A stretch of DNA of 37,199 nt from Candidatus Andersenbacteria bacterium RIFCSPHIGHO2_02_FULL_46_16 (GCA_001817065.1 MHHQ01000001.1:1-37199); one strand, 5' to 3'; shown: positions 17,946-26,535, numbered from the stretch's first letter. The notes: a model not told the origin generated them from the letters alone. Numbers and translations: made by a program.

Positions 17946-19785
17946 CTTAATCAAGCAGCTAAACCGCCTCGCCGTCTATATCTTTGTTGTAGCAGGGCTA
18001 CTGTTAGCCGCCTCTTCCCATGCCGAAATAGTCATCGGTCCGGGTGATCCGCCTTGTTTCGTTGATCCAACTCAACCGCAATGCCGTAAGCCGGTGCTTA
18101 TCGTTCCTGGACTTGGCGCCTCCTACAATAAAAAACTGATGCTTAAAGACCAAGCCAGCGATAACTGGAAATTTGCGCCCAGCGTGGACTGGTTTGATTC
18201 CTTAATAACCAGATTGGAAAATGAAGGCTACGAAGAGGGCAAAGACTTGTTTATTGTTCACTACGACTGGCGCCAGCCTAACTTGTACTCCGCTATCCAA
18301 TACCTTGTGCCCGCCATCAATCAAGCCAAACAGATATCAGGCGGCGATAAAGTGGACATTATCGCGCACAGCATGGGTGGGCTGGTCGCTCGAGCCTACG
18401 CCCAGAGTGAAAATCTGTATAACGAGGACGTAGACCAATTGATTTTTTTGGGGACACCAAATGCCGGTGCCGCGGGTGCATACATTGCCTGGGAGGGTGG
18501 AGATTTTCCTCCCACATGGGATTTTTGGACAAGACAATGGATTAGAAGAATAGAAGAGGCACTCAAAAAAACTCGATATCAACCAGACCTTAAACGCCCC
18601 CTCTCCTTCCGCGCCTTCTTCCCTTCGCTCAAAGATCTACTGCCAATCGAAGACTACCTCACCCAAGATGGTAATCCAATCGCGGTCGGGGACGTAACCG
18701 AGCAAAATGACTTCATGCAAAATCTGTCGGCCACCGAGTATCGCTTAGCCGAACGTGGAATAGAAGTCCACACTATCGCCGGTAACCAGCTTCAAACCAT
18801 CGCCTCAATTCCGCTCAATCAAACTCGCACACCAGAAGACATTAACCTCCAACGCTGGCGCGACGGGCACGCCAATCCTGACCCTCCACAACCGAACTCC
18901 AGCCAAGGCGATCAAACCGTGCTCACGGAAAGCGTTCAAAGCATTTCCGCGAACAGTAATATTGTTCTCGACAATATCAGACACGAAGAGCTTCCCGGTG
19001 AAGCTCAAAATCATCTGGCCCAACTTCTCACGCAAAATCCTCAGGCTGATTTCATCCCCGCCATCTTGGCGCAGGCTGCCGTCGGCATCGACATTCTCTC
19101 GCCAGCCGTTCCCACAGTAACCGGACCGAACGGTGAAATACTCTCGCCTGATCAGAACACCTTCCCCAACGCTGACTACGACTGGGATCAAACGGATCCT
19201 GACGATACGATCAAATCCCTGACCATTACCGACCCACCTGATGGGGAATACACCGTCCAAGTTACCGGCACCGATGCCAGCCAGCCCTTCATGTCACGAT
19301 TATTACCTTTCATTCCGTTCGCCTTAGCCGCGGACAGCGAATACACCATTGTTATTTCCTACGCTGACCAGGACGACACTGAATTTTTTGAGCAAACTCA
19401 ACCCACGGAACCAGATCAAATTGACACCTACTACTTCACTATCGGCGCAGGCCAGTTTCAAATGGAAAAAATAGACATCAAAGAACTTCTCCAACAGCTC
19501 ATCGCCCAAGCCAAACAAACCAAAAAAGATTGCCCGTTGAAAGGTTACCAACGCGCTAACATCACCCGGCCAGCCACGCACGCCCTAAGCGACCTAACCA
19601 ACTATGAACAACGCTTAGCCAATAATCGCCAATCATCAGCCAGCCGGCAATTACGCTCCTTCTATCAGCACTTGGACGAAATCAACCGGGCGCTGCACTT
19701 CCTACCACAGCAGTCCAACTGCCAAAACTTAATTAACAACCTGATAGCTTTGCTGGATAAAATACGCGCCAATGCTCCGCGTTAA
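17938..19785 (+). CDS. Secreted alpha/beta-hydrolase, LCAT/lipase-like
   Basis: This 615-residue protein has a signal peptide (residues ~8-28, LNRLAVYIFVVAGLLLAASS, A-rich cleavage region). The fold signatures are PVLIVPGLGAS (~52-62, oxyanion region), DWRQ (~110) and AHSMGGLV with nucleophile Ser145, then FLGTPNAGAAG. This is the lecithin:cholesterol acyltransferase/esterase lipase pattern; a lipid or ester substrate is inferred. Catalytic Asp/His are not assignable by eye. The C-terminal third has a beta-sandwich-like part (DPPDGEYTVQVTG) and a helical tail, so it is longer than typical LCAT enzymes. The ATG at 17938, overlapping the upstream stop, is chosen over 17908 because it places the signal peptide at the N-terminus. 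Confidence 0.82.
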   Translation: MSNLIKQLNRLAVYIFVVAGLLLAASSHAEIVIGPGDPPCFVDPTQPQCRKPVLIVPGLGASYNKKLMLKDQASDNWKFAPSVDWFDSLITRLENEGYEEGKDLFIVHYDWRQPNLYSAIQYLVPAINQAKQISGGDKVDIIAHSMGGLVARAYAQSENLYNEDVDQLIFLGTPNAGAAGAYIAWEGGDFPPTWDFWTRQWIRRIEEALKKTRYQPDLKRPLSFRAFFPSLKDLLPIEDYLTQDGNPIAVGDVTEQNDFMQNLSATEYRLAERGIEVHTIAGNQLQTIASIPLNQTRTPEDINLQRWRDGHANPDPPQPNSSQGDQTVLTESVQSISANSNIVLDNIRHEELPGEAQNHLAQLLTQNPQADFIPAILAQAAVGIDILSPAVPTVTGPNGEILSPDQNTFPNADYDWDQTDPDDTIKSLTITDPPDGEYTVQVTGTDASQPFMSRLLPFIPFALAADSEYTIVISYADQDDTEFFEQTQPTEPDQIDTYYFTIGAGQFQMEKIDIKELLQQLIAQAKQTKKDCPLKGYQRANITRPATHALSDLTNYEQRLANNRQSSASRQLRSFYQHLDEINRALHFLPQQSNCQNLINNLIALLDKIRANAPR

Positions 19786-19940
19786 CCATCCATACACACC
19801 AATACGTATATTTAATTAAGGTGAAATAGCATTGGTATATAAAGGTCAGCTTCTTTCTGTGTGTATAACTACCCTTCACCAAAAAAATGCGAAGTGCTAC
19901 TTTCAGTACACGCATATCAACTTTTAAATTACTAAATATT

Positions 19941-20576
19941 ATGTCACAAGAGCCATCGACTTCTTCAACTAAACCACAAAGTCCCACCACAGGAAAAATA
20001 AAACCGCACCGCCGCCGTCGTGGTGGAATCCTCAATTTTCTGCTTTTTGTTGGCATCATTGGTGCTGTCGCCTTATTCTTCTGGGCGGAACAGCAACGAC
20101 GTGACGCTTTGAGCAAGTTGGAACAAACCGAACAGCAATTACAGGAAATTAAAGAATCAACCGAACGCAGTGGTCAGCAAGTAGCTGACGAGGTGTTAGG
20201 CAAAGTTCGGCAGCATATCAATTTACCCGAGGAACTTCAACCTACAGTAGCCACCATCATTGACGTTGATCGGCTCCGCGAAACCAGTGATTTCTATAAA
20301 GAAGCCAAAAACGGTGATCATCTTATCCTCACGGAAACTAGGGCTATCCTCTATAATCCTGACACAGACCGCATTGTTGACGTTGTGCCTGTGATGCTAA
20401 ATCCCGAGGATGCAGCCGCACCAGCTGACGATACAGAAGGTGATACCACTGGCGCTGGTACCGATACGGGAACGAATACTGGTGCTAACACCACAGGCGG
20501 AGGAACGGGCCAGCAAGCTACTCCAGCCGCTGCCACTGCTAGCCCAGACGCACAAAACGCCCCCGCAAATCCCTAA
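19941..20576 (+). CDS. Membrane-anchored coiled-coil protein, CPR-type hypothetical
   Basis: A 211-residue protein: Pro/Ser/Thr-rich, basic N-terminus (KPHRRRRGG), one transmembrane helix ILNFLLFVGIIGAVALFFW (~33-51), a coiled coil RDALSKLEQTEQQLQEIKE (~58-76), then a conserved globular part (EVLGKVRQHINLPEE, DFYKEAKNGDHLILTETRAILYN split as DFYKEAKNGDHLIL and TETRAILYNPDTDRIVDVVPV). A low-complexity Thr/Gly/Ala tail follows. From memory, the RAILYDP-type segment is widespread in CPR membrane proteins of unknown role. ATG 19941 is preferred to 19887 because the earlier 18 residues are not part of the usual start. Confidence 0.72.
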   Translation: MSQEPSTSSTKPQSPTTGKIKPHRRRRGGILNFLLFVGIIGAVALFFWAEQQRRDALSKLEQTEQQLQEIKESTERSGQQVADEVLGKVRQHINLPEELQPTVATIIDVDRLRETSDFYKEAKNGDHLILTETRAILYNPDTDRIVDVVPVMLNPEDAAAPADDTEGDTTGAGTDTGTNTGANTTGGGTGQQATPAAATASPDAQNAPANP

Positions 20577-20613
20577 TTAAGACTACGTGTCAGGCGCACC
20601 TAGGCAACTAGCA

Positions 20614-20736
20614 TCAGCTAAATAGAGTCAATAATAACATAGGCACTGCATACGCAATGCCTATGTTATTATATGATATTGGCTTAATTAACCAGAACAA
20701 CAGGAAAAACCAAAAGTAGGCCACAAGCATGCTCAT
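20614..20736 (-). CDS. Possible 40-aa membrane peptide
   Basis: On the minus strand from ATG 20736: MSMLVAYFWFFLLFWLIKP, then a second hydrophobic half AYAVPMLLLTLFS. There is no Shine-Dalgarno or clear -10. Part of the frame is the strong inverted repeat at 20631-20672, so it may be noncoding. It is the only coding option in the 344-bp gap 20577-20920. Confidence 0.2.
   Translation of the reverse strand: MSMLVAYFWFFLLFWLIKPISYNNIGIAYAVPMLLLTLFS
20631..20672. terminator. 15-bp inverted repeat after the coiled-coil gene
   Basis: ATAATAACATAGGCA and TGCCTATGTTATTAT pair exactly around a 12-nt loop, 55 nt past the stop codon at 20576. AT-rich ends make it terminator-like in both directions. 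A second GC hairpin, CCCCGCC-GCA-GGCGGGG, lies at 20777-20793 with T residues on the minus side. Confidence 0.6.
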
Positions 20737-20920
20737 TATGGGTCTCAAGCGGCTTTTCCCACTGCGCAGAAAACCACCCCGCCGCAGGCGGGGCGGGGCT
20801 CCATAGACCATAAATGGGAAACACTAAATGAATGCCGTTTACATGCCAGATTTATCAGGTTACAGTGTTTATTCTGGTTCTTTTTAACGCACCTAGATAG
20901 TAAGAGATTAGGTATTGCTC

Positions 20921-21160
20921 ATGACAAAATGTCAGGATGAAAGCTGCTCAGGACACATCGACTATTGGACATCTCACCAGATTGAAGTTAACTTCTTCTC
21001 ACACAGGAAAGCCGTCATCTGTAACGTCTGCGGCATGGTCTATTGGCCCAATGGACGCGCCCTCTATTGTCCTAATCGCCCAGGAGCTGTCTACAAATCC
21101 AGCCTCGCTGGTCAACCCTTACGGCTAACGAAACTGCCAGGCCAACCAGTGTTAGGATAA
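20921..21160 (+). CDS. Small zinc-ribbon-like protein (79 aa)
   Basis: Reads MTKCQDESCSGHIDYW. Cys pairs lie at CQDESC, CNVCGMVYW and YCPN, with spacing of a small zinc-binding ribbon (C-x4-C ... C-x2-C ... C). No family name can be given. The start ATG at 20921 follows a weak GATTAGG; the TTG at 20915 is less likely. A clear intrinsic terminator closes it 28 nt after the stop, so it is a single-gene unit. Confidence 0.6.
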   Translation: MTKCQDESCSGHIDYWTSHQIEVNFFSHRKAVICNVCGMVYWPNGRALYCPNRPGAVYKSSLAGQPLRLTKLPGQPVLG

Positions 21161-21187
21161 AGCCTGTCGCTATTAACCTTGCGCCCC

Positions 21188-21214
21188 CCACCTATCTGTA
21201 TAGGTGGTTTTTTT
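21188..21214 (+). terminator. Intrinsic terminator after the zinc-ribbon gene
   Basis: CCACCTAT-CTGT-ATAGGTGG followed by seven T: a textbook structure. Confidence 0.9.
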
Positions 21215-21574
21215 CGTCTCCGTACCTTATTAGACCCTCATTCCGCAACGTGTATTACTCATTGGTTTCATCCTATGGTTGCGACTGGAAAGTCAGTTAT
21301 ATCCTTCAACATGTATAACTTATGCGAAAAGTAAATATTCACCGGTTATTATCAAGCCAGGTATCCTCCCCCCGACTGCGTCCTCCCGAAGCCTTGTCCC
21401 AAAAGGATCCCTTTAGGAGCGAAGGCTGGGATAAAGAGGATTTAAGCGGGTTAGCGTTACAGTTACCCCTTGCTCCCTTTGTTCAGTGTAGTAATCGTTC
21501 ACCGGTTAAGGGTGGATTACTAGGTTAAGCCATATTTAGAGCCAGAAAAAGAAGGTTTTCTTAAAAGTGAAAAA
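21215..21574. other. Gap without a supported gene
   Basis: A 68-aa frame at 21322 has no start signal or recognisable fold. The stretch around 21380-21440 (GCCTTGTCCC...AAAGGATCCCTTT...GCGAAGGC) has the look of the GC-rich, foldable intergenic palindromes scattered through the window. Confidence 0.5.
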
Positions 21575-21706
21575 TTATAACGTCTTATCTTAGCCAATAG
21601 TCTTTCTCGACCAGTGGGCAGTTACTCAGTCTGGTCGTAGAGTTGACTCCGAATCTATGAGCAGTTATTACAGAAACTGTTGTCTTTAGTACCGCCCACG
21701 TTATAA
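21575..21706 (+). other. Foldable leader upstream of the Excalibur gene
   Basis: TTATAACGT (21575-21583) complements 21698-21706. CGACCAG/CTGGTCG (21608-21614, 21631-21637) forms a hairpin whose loop GTGGGC (21614-21619) complements GCCCAC (21694-21699), a possible pseudoknot. CAGTT/AACTG forms another hairpin. The last two long-range pairings share two bases, so they may be alternatives. This is a hint of a regulatory leader, not an identified riboswitch. Confidence 0.3.
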
Positions 21707-21715
21707 CGTTAATGT

Positions 21716-22285
21716 ATGCCAGGTAAGAGCATGATAATCAGCTTAGTTTTAACGGCGACCATATTTTTAGCGTTTATCAGTGCTTACCCCATTGATCGTG
21801 GCAGCGCGCTTCGCCCCCAAGCCATTCAGATGTTGCAAGAGAAAATAGGAGAGACCAGCCCGGATTCAAATCAAGCAGTTGAGGAGAGTGATAGCAATGC
21901 CACTGCCAGTGAGCCTGCACCTTCTCTTGATAACCCGCCTTCTGTCGCCGGTACCAGTAACAAGGCTGACTCCAACGTCAAGCAAGTCATCGAGAAGGAT
22001 ATAACCAGCGACTCAGTCAAAGTTAAAATTGAGCAAAAGGTCGACAGTAACCAGCCCGTTCGTAACAAAGTAAACGTCAAAATAGATACCGGACAGGATC
22101 CGCCCCTGGTCCAGATTAGCACCCAGCCAACCATAGTTAATTGCTCCGTTGATTCCTATGACTGTGCTGACTTTACCACCTGCCCTGCAGCTACTAATGT
22201 CTATAACGCCTGCTCCACCGATATTCACGAGCTCGATCCAGACAACAATGGCACCCCATGCGACGGCCTCTGTACCTCGAATTAA
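21716..22285 (+). CDS. Secreted protein with C-terminal Excalibur domain
   Basis: This 189-residue protein has an N-terminal signal/anchor (MIISLVLTATIFLAFISAY), a long Ser/Asp/Pro-rich linker with Lys/Val repeats (VKVKIEQKVDSNQPV), and a C-terminal Excalibur-type module. The module is YDCADFTTCPAATNVYNAC and then HELDPDNNGTPCDGLC, with the acidic DPDNNG loop of this calcium-binding family and extra Cys pairs. Excalibur domains are extracellular and often attached to nucleases or surface proteins; here it is the only domain. It is preceded by a long foldable leader and followed directly by a TGTAC palindrome. Confidence 0.82.
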   Translation: MPGKSMIISLVLTATIFLAFISAYPIDRGSALRPQAIQMLQEKIGETSPDSNQAVEESDSNATASEPAPSLDNPPSVAGTSNKADSNVKQVIEKDITSDSVKVKIEQKVDSNQPVRNKVNVKIDTGQDPPLVQISTQPTIVNCSVDSYDCADFTTCPAATNVYNACSTDIHELDPDNNGTPCDGLCTSN

Positions 22286-22316
22286 CCCTTTGTACGTTCC
22301 AGGAACGTACAAAGGG
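22286..22316. terminator. RAYT-type palindrome, copy 6, abutting the Excalibur stop codon
   Basis: CCCTTTGTACGTTCC and its exact complement around one A, starting 1 nt after the stop codon. It has the same core as the palindromes at the RAYT gene ~5 kb away. No transposase is adjacent, so it behaves like a dispersed REP used as a 3' hairpin. Confidence 0.75.
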
Positions 22317-22408
22317 TAACAAAGGGTAAAATCTGCTTTACCAATTAGTCCTATTTAGCCATGCCTTTGCTAAAAATTCGTCCCCGTCGTACCATCTGAA
22401 ATATAATT

Positions 22409-22666
22409 ATGGAATTAAATGAACCATGTCGTTAGCTTGCCCAAGCCACCTTACCTGCGATTATCGCGGTAACAATCGGTGGTCTGTTTTTCATCGCCGG
22501 GCAAAATATGCAAACGATCATCACTGCCAAACCAGACCGCGAGATTACGATGAGCGGCACTGGCACTGTTAAGATCGAACCTACCATCGCTCGCTTCACC
22601 ATCAGCGTGGAAACTATTAAACCGCACCAGACTCCGAGGGAGCGCTTAGGCACCATCCAAAAATAA
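22409..22666 (+). pseudogene. SIMPL (DUF541) domain protein, N-terminal remnant
   Basis: From ATG 22409 the frame reads MELNEPCR, an in-frame TAG (22433-22435), then LAQATLPAIIAVTIGGLFFI (membrane anchor). The start of a SIMPL domain follows, REITMSGTGTVKIEPTIARF, and the frame ends in TAA after LGTIQK. Full SIMPL proteins are ~200+ residues, so more than half is missing. Nonsense plus truncation mark it as decayed. Standard stops elsewhere argue against TAG recoding. Confidence 0.75.
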
Positions 22667-22711
22667 CTTGGCTAGATCTCGTTCAATATGCGTCGAGATA
22701 CGGCTTTTCCA

Positions 22712-22838
22712 ATTGCCTGCCGGCCATAGCTTTCCTTGACCACCATAGCTTTAGCGAAGGTGGTAGCGACGGCTGGAGCGAACCAGGAGCCGTAGCCAAG
22801 CTACGGTGAGTGATTCGTGATTGCCTGCCGGCCGTAGC
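22712..22838. repeat. GC-rich CPR-type repeat element
   Basis: ATTGCCTGCCGGCC followed by RTAGC occurs at 22712 and again at 22820, 108 bp apart, with GCGAAGG/CCTTCGC-like foldable sequence between. It lies in the gap 22667-22948, which holds no supported gene on either strand. Confidence 0.6.
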
Positions 22839-22948
22839 CTTGGCGAAGGCTGGAGGAAAAATCGTAGATTGGCGCATAGTGGGCGAGAAATGGTTAAGTT
22901 ATTTACGGATGGTGACTTAGACAGTGCATAATCTAAGGGAGTGGCCAA

Positions 22949-23212
22949 ATGCTAAGATCAGTTGAATGGATAGAAAAAAGAGATTTTTTGGAAAGTGTTG
23001 AACCAGTTCGCGTAACGGCCAACTTCATCAATGACGAGTGGCACTTTTACGAAAAGGAAATTTGGGACGTTCGCACGTTTCCTGTCCCGACCACGCCAAG
23101 CTTGCTTAACAACCTCGCTATTGTTCAGTCCTGCATCAAACAGTGTGAACAGCCACTAACCAAGCCCATATTGCTTATACCTTTACACTCAACCGGAAAA
23201 ACATTAATTTAA
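22949..23212 (+). CDS. Hypothetical protein (87 aa)
   Basis: Reads MLRSVEWIEKRDFLESVEPV; a central WHFYEKEIWDVRTFPVP stretch is rich in aromatic and charged residues. Start support: AAGGGAGTGGCCAA, with GGGAG 8-9 nt upstream of the ATG, is a good Shine-Dalgarno. No domain is recognised; a compact soluble protein is likely. An intrinsic terminator lies 34 nt after the stop. Confidence 0.5.
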   Translation: MLRSVEWIEKRDFLESVEPVRVTANFINDEWHFYEKEIWDVRTFPVPTTPSLLNNLAIVQSCIKQCEQPLTKPILLIPLHSTGKTLI

Positions 23213-23246
23213 GCAATGCACTACCTGCAGCCAGCTTTTCTCTCCT

Positions 23247-23268
23247 AAGCTCTATCCGGAGCTTTTTT
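23247..23268 (+). terminator. Intrinsic terminator
   Basis: AAGCTC-TATCCG-GAGCTT running into a T tract to 23268. Confidence 0.75.
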
Positions 23269-23272
23269 CTTT

Positions 23273-23280
23273 GCTATAAT
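23273..23280 (+). promoter_or_regulatory. Likely -10 box upstream of comM
   Basis: GCTATAAT lies in the gap before the comM gene. An ATG 7 nt later opens only a 15-codon frame, so the product is probably the ~115-nt comM leader. Confidence 0.4.
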
Positions 23281-23396
23281 AATCGCATGTCTTCTCTCGT
23301 CAGCCTTAATACCTTTGAATCGCTCCCAGAGTAGACCTTTAGACTGATAAATTTGTTATTTTACGCTTTTCGTTTTAATCCTTACGCTTTTTTAAC

Positions 23397-24950
23397 GTGC
23401 CATCCCGCGTACAATCCGCTGCTCTCTCCGGCATTGAAGCCATTCCCGTTGATATCGAGGTGAATGTCTTACCCGGTTTACCGTCTTTTACTGTCGTCGG
23501 CATGACCGACAAGGCTATTCAGGAATCAAAAGAGCGTCTCACCAGCGCTCTGGTCAGTCTCAACTACACGCCGCCCCGGCGAAAAACTATTGTGTCTCTT
23601 GCTCCGGCCAGTCTAAAAAAGGAAGGATCACTATACGACCTGCCCATTACGCTGGCTTACTTAATCGCCAGTCAGCAAATAAAACCAACCACCCTTCTCT
23701 CTGTTATTCATTACCCATGGTTTGTTGGTGAGCTGGGTCTCGACGGTACCATACGTCCTGTCCGCGGTGTCCTACCTATCGTTCTCGCTGCTATTAAAAA
23801 AGGGGTACAAAATGTGTACATACCCTCTGCTAATGCCAGCGAGGTAGCTGCCGTGGCCGACCGTCTAAATATCTATCCGTTGGATTCTCTGCAACAACTC
23901 TTGTCTCATTTAACCGCTACCCTCGATCATCCATCAACACTTACCCCCCTTGCCCCTACGCCCTTTTTCCACCAGATCAATGAGCTGGATATAGACTTCG
24001 CGGATATAAAAGGGCAGGATCATGCCAAGCGCGCCTTATTGATTGCTGCCGCCAGCGGCCATAACGTTCTCATGATCGGCCCTCCCGGTACCGGCAAGAC
24101 TATCCTAGCTCGGGCATTGGCAGGCATTCTGCCACCGCTATCTTTTGACGAATCTCTGACCGTTACCTCTCTTTACTCCGTGGCTGGTCTGCTGCCGTCT
24201 AATCATGGATTAATTAATAGACGACCTTTTCGCAGTCCTCATCATGGGGCCAGCAGTGTGGCCTTAGTGGGCGGGGGAGTCTACCCTAGACCCGGCGAAG
24301 TTAGTTTGGCCCATACCGGCGTGCTCTTTCTCGATGAATTACCCGAATTCTCTTCCCACGTTCTGGATCAACTGCGTCAGCCCATCGAGGACGGCACGAT
24401 TACTGTCTCCCGCGCTGCTCACACCATTACTTTTCCTTCTCGTTCCCAATTAGTGGGTGCCATGAATCCGTGTAAATGTGGCTATGTTGGCAGTGATAAA
24501 AAGGCTTGCCAATGCACACCCGGTGACATCCTGCGCTACCAGCGCCGTGTATCCGGCCCGCTGCTTGATCGCTTTGACTTACATGTCTTGGTCTCCGATA
24601 TTTCCGTGGATGAAATACTTGATACCAGGCCCACTGGCGCTACCTCCGCCGAATTGTCCCAACTTGCCCAAGCCGCCCGCCACTTTGCTTTGTCCCGTCA
24701 GCACAAAACCAATTCCGACCTGAATCTCAAAGAAGTAAGACAAATTTGTATTATCGATGAACAAAGCAGGAAATTACTGCGTCAGGCTGAAGATAAATTC
24801 CACCTCTCGCCTCGCGGTATTCACCGGTTGCTCAAGGTTTCCCGCACCATCGCTGATCTGGCCGGCGAAGAACACATCGAACCTAAACACATCGCCGAAG
24901 CTCTCCAATACCGCGAGCAATTACAGGTAGTCTTGCCAGACTTCGTTTGA
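23397..24950 (+). CDS. comM: ComM/YifB-family Mg-chelatase-like AAA+ ATPase
   Basis: A full-length 517-residue protein. The N-terminal domain PSRVQSAALSGIEAIPVDIEV is given here as SAALSGIEAIPVDIEV, followed by LPSFTVVGMTDKAIQESKER (lon-like domain). Then come Walker A GPPGTGKT (~228-235), Walker B GVLFLDELPEF, the sensor region MNPCKCGYVG with a second pair KACQC (a possible zinc site), and the C-terminal Mg_chelatase part SPRGIHRLLKVSRTIADL. In naturally competent bacteria ComM is a hexameric branch-migration helicase that promotes recombination of incoming DNA in the cytoplasm. CPR cells commonly carry DNA-uptake genes, so the role fits. It starts at GTG; no ATG lies at the conserved position. 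Confidence 0.95.
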   Translation: MPSRVQSAALSGIEAIPVDIEVNVLPGLPSFTVVGMTDKAIQESKERLTSALVSLNYTPPRRKTIVSLAPASLKKEGSLYDLPITLAYLIASQQIKPTTLLSVIHYPWFVGELGLDGTIRPVRGVLPIVLAAIKKGVQNVYIPSANASEVAAVADRLNIYPLDSLQQLLSHLTATLDHPSTLTPLAPTPFFHQINELDIDFADIKGQDHAKRALLIAAASGHNVLMIGPPGTGKTILARALAGILPPLSFDESLTVTSLYSVAGLLPSNHGLINRRPFRSPHHGASSVALVGGGVYPRPGEVSLAHTGVLFLDELPEFSSHVLDQLRQPIEDGTITVSRAAHTITFPSRSQLVGAMNPCKCGYVGSDKKACQCTPGDILRYQRRVSGPLLDRFDLHVLVSDISVDEILDTRPTGATSAELSQLAQAARHFALSRQHKTNSDLNLKEVRQICIIDEQSRKLLRQAEDKFHLSPRGIHRLLKVSRTIADLAGEEHIEPKHIAEALQYREQLQVVLPDFV

Positions 24951-25294
24951 ACTGCCGGTCTGAGTCTGGTAAAAAATATACCCCCTTCCGGCCGCGCCCA
25001 GTAAAGCCCTTAGGCGAAGTTGGGACAAGGCCGCCCGCAGACGAACCTCGCCCATTATAAACTATATAAGTAACCTATTAATCACCGGTGGGGCGGGCCG
25101 CCTAACAGGGCGAGCTTCGCCTCGTGGCGAGAGGAGAGGTTGGGGTGGGTTTTGTAACGGTCTTCTTTATCCGGCGAAAATGTCTATTTTTACCAAACTC
25201 TCGTTAGCTAGAAGATGTTTGTATGATTTCACTCAAGACTTTGAACTTTGACTCTTGGATTTGATTTGGCATTTGAGTTTTGTCATTTGGATTT
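24951..25294. other. Intergenic stretch with foldable GC-rich repeats
   Basis: No gene is supported. Segments such as GCGAGCTTCGCCTCGTGGCG (around 25110) can fold. The part 25231-25294 is the CPR low-complexity repeat TTTGGCATTTGAGTTTTGTC. Confidence 0.6.
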
Positions 25295-25468
25295 CTATAG
25301 ATGTCACATTATGAAATGCCACTCTTAAATAAACGGGTGGCGGCGCGGGGGACCCCCACCGAGCGCCTGCAGGCTGCCCGCCTGGCAGGCCGAAGCCGTC
25401 GGGTGGGGGTGCAGCGCCGACAGGGCCCGTCACTATATTTGTGGCATTTCATAATGTGACTTCCATAG
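25295..25468. mobile_element. 174-bp inverted-repeat element with a GC-rich structured core
   Basis: GTCACATTATGAAATGCCAC (25303-25322) and 25441-25460 are exact 20-bp inverted repeats; with two mismatches the pairing extends to 28 bp (25295-25468). The inside is very GC-rich, unlike its AT-rich flanks, and folds further: ACGGG/CCCGT, CGGCGC/GCGCCG, ACCCCCACC/GGTGGGGGT, CTGCC/GGCAG, all nested. There is no ORF. It could be a MITE-like non-autonomous element or a structured RNA gene. Confidence 0.65.
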
Positions 25469-25546
25469 TTTCTATTTTCTTCTCTATATATCTCTTTTAC
25501 CAATTACTTTTTCCTTTCCGTATTTCAACCCAATTTCTTGTGAATC

Positions 25547-25555
25547 TGCTACAAT
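25547..25555 (+). promoter_or_regulatory. Extended -10 promoter of the histidine kinase
   Basis: TGCTACAAT ends 12 nt before the ATG at 25568; there is almost no leader. Confidence 0.5.
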
Positions 25556-25567
25556 ATATTTAATCCT

Positions 25568-26464
25568 ATGTCGTATGTCCCCCCGGATCGTCTCCTTCGT
25601 GCTGTTCTTTACGGTGGCGGTGCCACCTTGCTTTTGCTAGATCTTTATTTTTTGATCGAAGCTGCTCTTACCCGCAACTACGTACCGCTCGTTCCGGTCA
25701 TGGCTGGCATCTTTACCGCTGGCGGCTTGCTTCTAATTGTCTATGCCGAACAGCGCGCCCGTGAGGATGACAAAATAGCCCATCATCGCATTGCGCGCGT
25801 CTCTCATCAATTAACCGCTCCGCTCCAGTTACTGCAAGAAGACCTGTCTAATTTGCTGGTTAATTCCGATAATCTGCCATCAGATCAGCGTCTGCGGGTT
25901 AAGCAAATGGCTACTCGGTCTAAAGTAGTGCTGGACAACATTCGCGACGTCTTTTTAACTCTGCAAGCCCAGGAAGGAAAGATCTCTCAAGCTATCGAGG
26001 CCCAGGACATCTGTCCGCTCGTTGATCAACTGCGTCAGCAGATCGCGCCGCTTGCTTCTGCTCATAACGTCAATCTTCAATATAAGCCATTCTGTCCCAG
26101 CGCCACTGTTCGTGTGGATAAAAAACTCTTTCTCATTGCCTTAACGCACGTTATAGAAAACGCCGTTTATTACAGTCGCACCCCTGGTCATGTGACTGTC
26201 CATATAGTTCGCGGCAAAAAACATGTGCGCATTATCATCCAGGACAGGGGAATTGGTATCGCCCCCTCAGACGCAGACGCTGTCTTTAGACCCTGGGCTA
26301 GGGGAGAGCAATCCGCCCAATATGATCCGGATGGCATTGGTATCGGTTTGGCGTTAACCCGTCTCATCCTCAGGGAATTTGGCGGCTATATCTCCTGGAC
26401 CAAAAAATCACCCGGCCTCGGCACAATTTTCACCATCCGTCTGCCGCTCTCACAAATCAAATAA
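25568..26464 (+). CDS. Membrane sensor histidine kinase
   Basis: This 298-residue protein has two transmembrane helices (~12-31 and 40-60) with a tiny external loop, so it has no obvious sensing domain. Next are a HisKA-like dimerisation helix RIARVSHQLTAPLQLL with phospho-acceptor His80, and a HATPase_c domain: N-box ALTHVIENAVYY, G1 DRGIGIAPSD, F-box VFRPWARGE and G2 DGIGIGLALTRLI. It phosphorylates itself and would pass the phosphate to a response regulator; none is encoded nearby, so it is an orphan. The C-terminal 80 residues are duplicated at 29408-29646. Leaderless-type promoter directly upstream. Confidence 0.88.
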   Translation: MSYVPPDRLLRAVLYGGGATLLLLDLYFLIEAALTRNYVPLVPVMAGIFTAGGLLLIVYAEQRAREDDKIAHHRIARVSHQLTAPLQLLQEDLSNLLVNSDNLPSDQRLRVKQMATRSKVVLDNIRDVFLTLQAQEGKISQAIEAQDICPLVDQLRQQIAPLASAHNVNLQYKPFCPSATVRVDKKLFLIALTHVIENAVYYSRTPGHVTVHIVRGKKHVRIIIQDRGIGIAPSDADAVFRPWARGEQSAQYDPDGIGIGLALTRLILREFGGYISWTKKSPGLGTIFTIRLPLSQIK

Positions 26465-26535
26465 ACTTCAAAGCGCTGTTAAATCTTTCCCGCCGGCCTT
26501 GCCGTCAGACAGCAGACAAACTGCTTTCGTACCAT

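Noticed and set aside
22409-22666. Recoded TAG stop in the SIMPL gene
   Set aside because: The gene is also truncated by TAA, and no other gene in the window needs TAG read-through.
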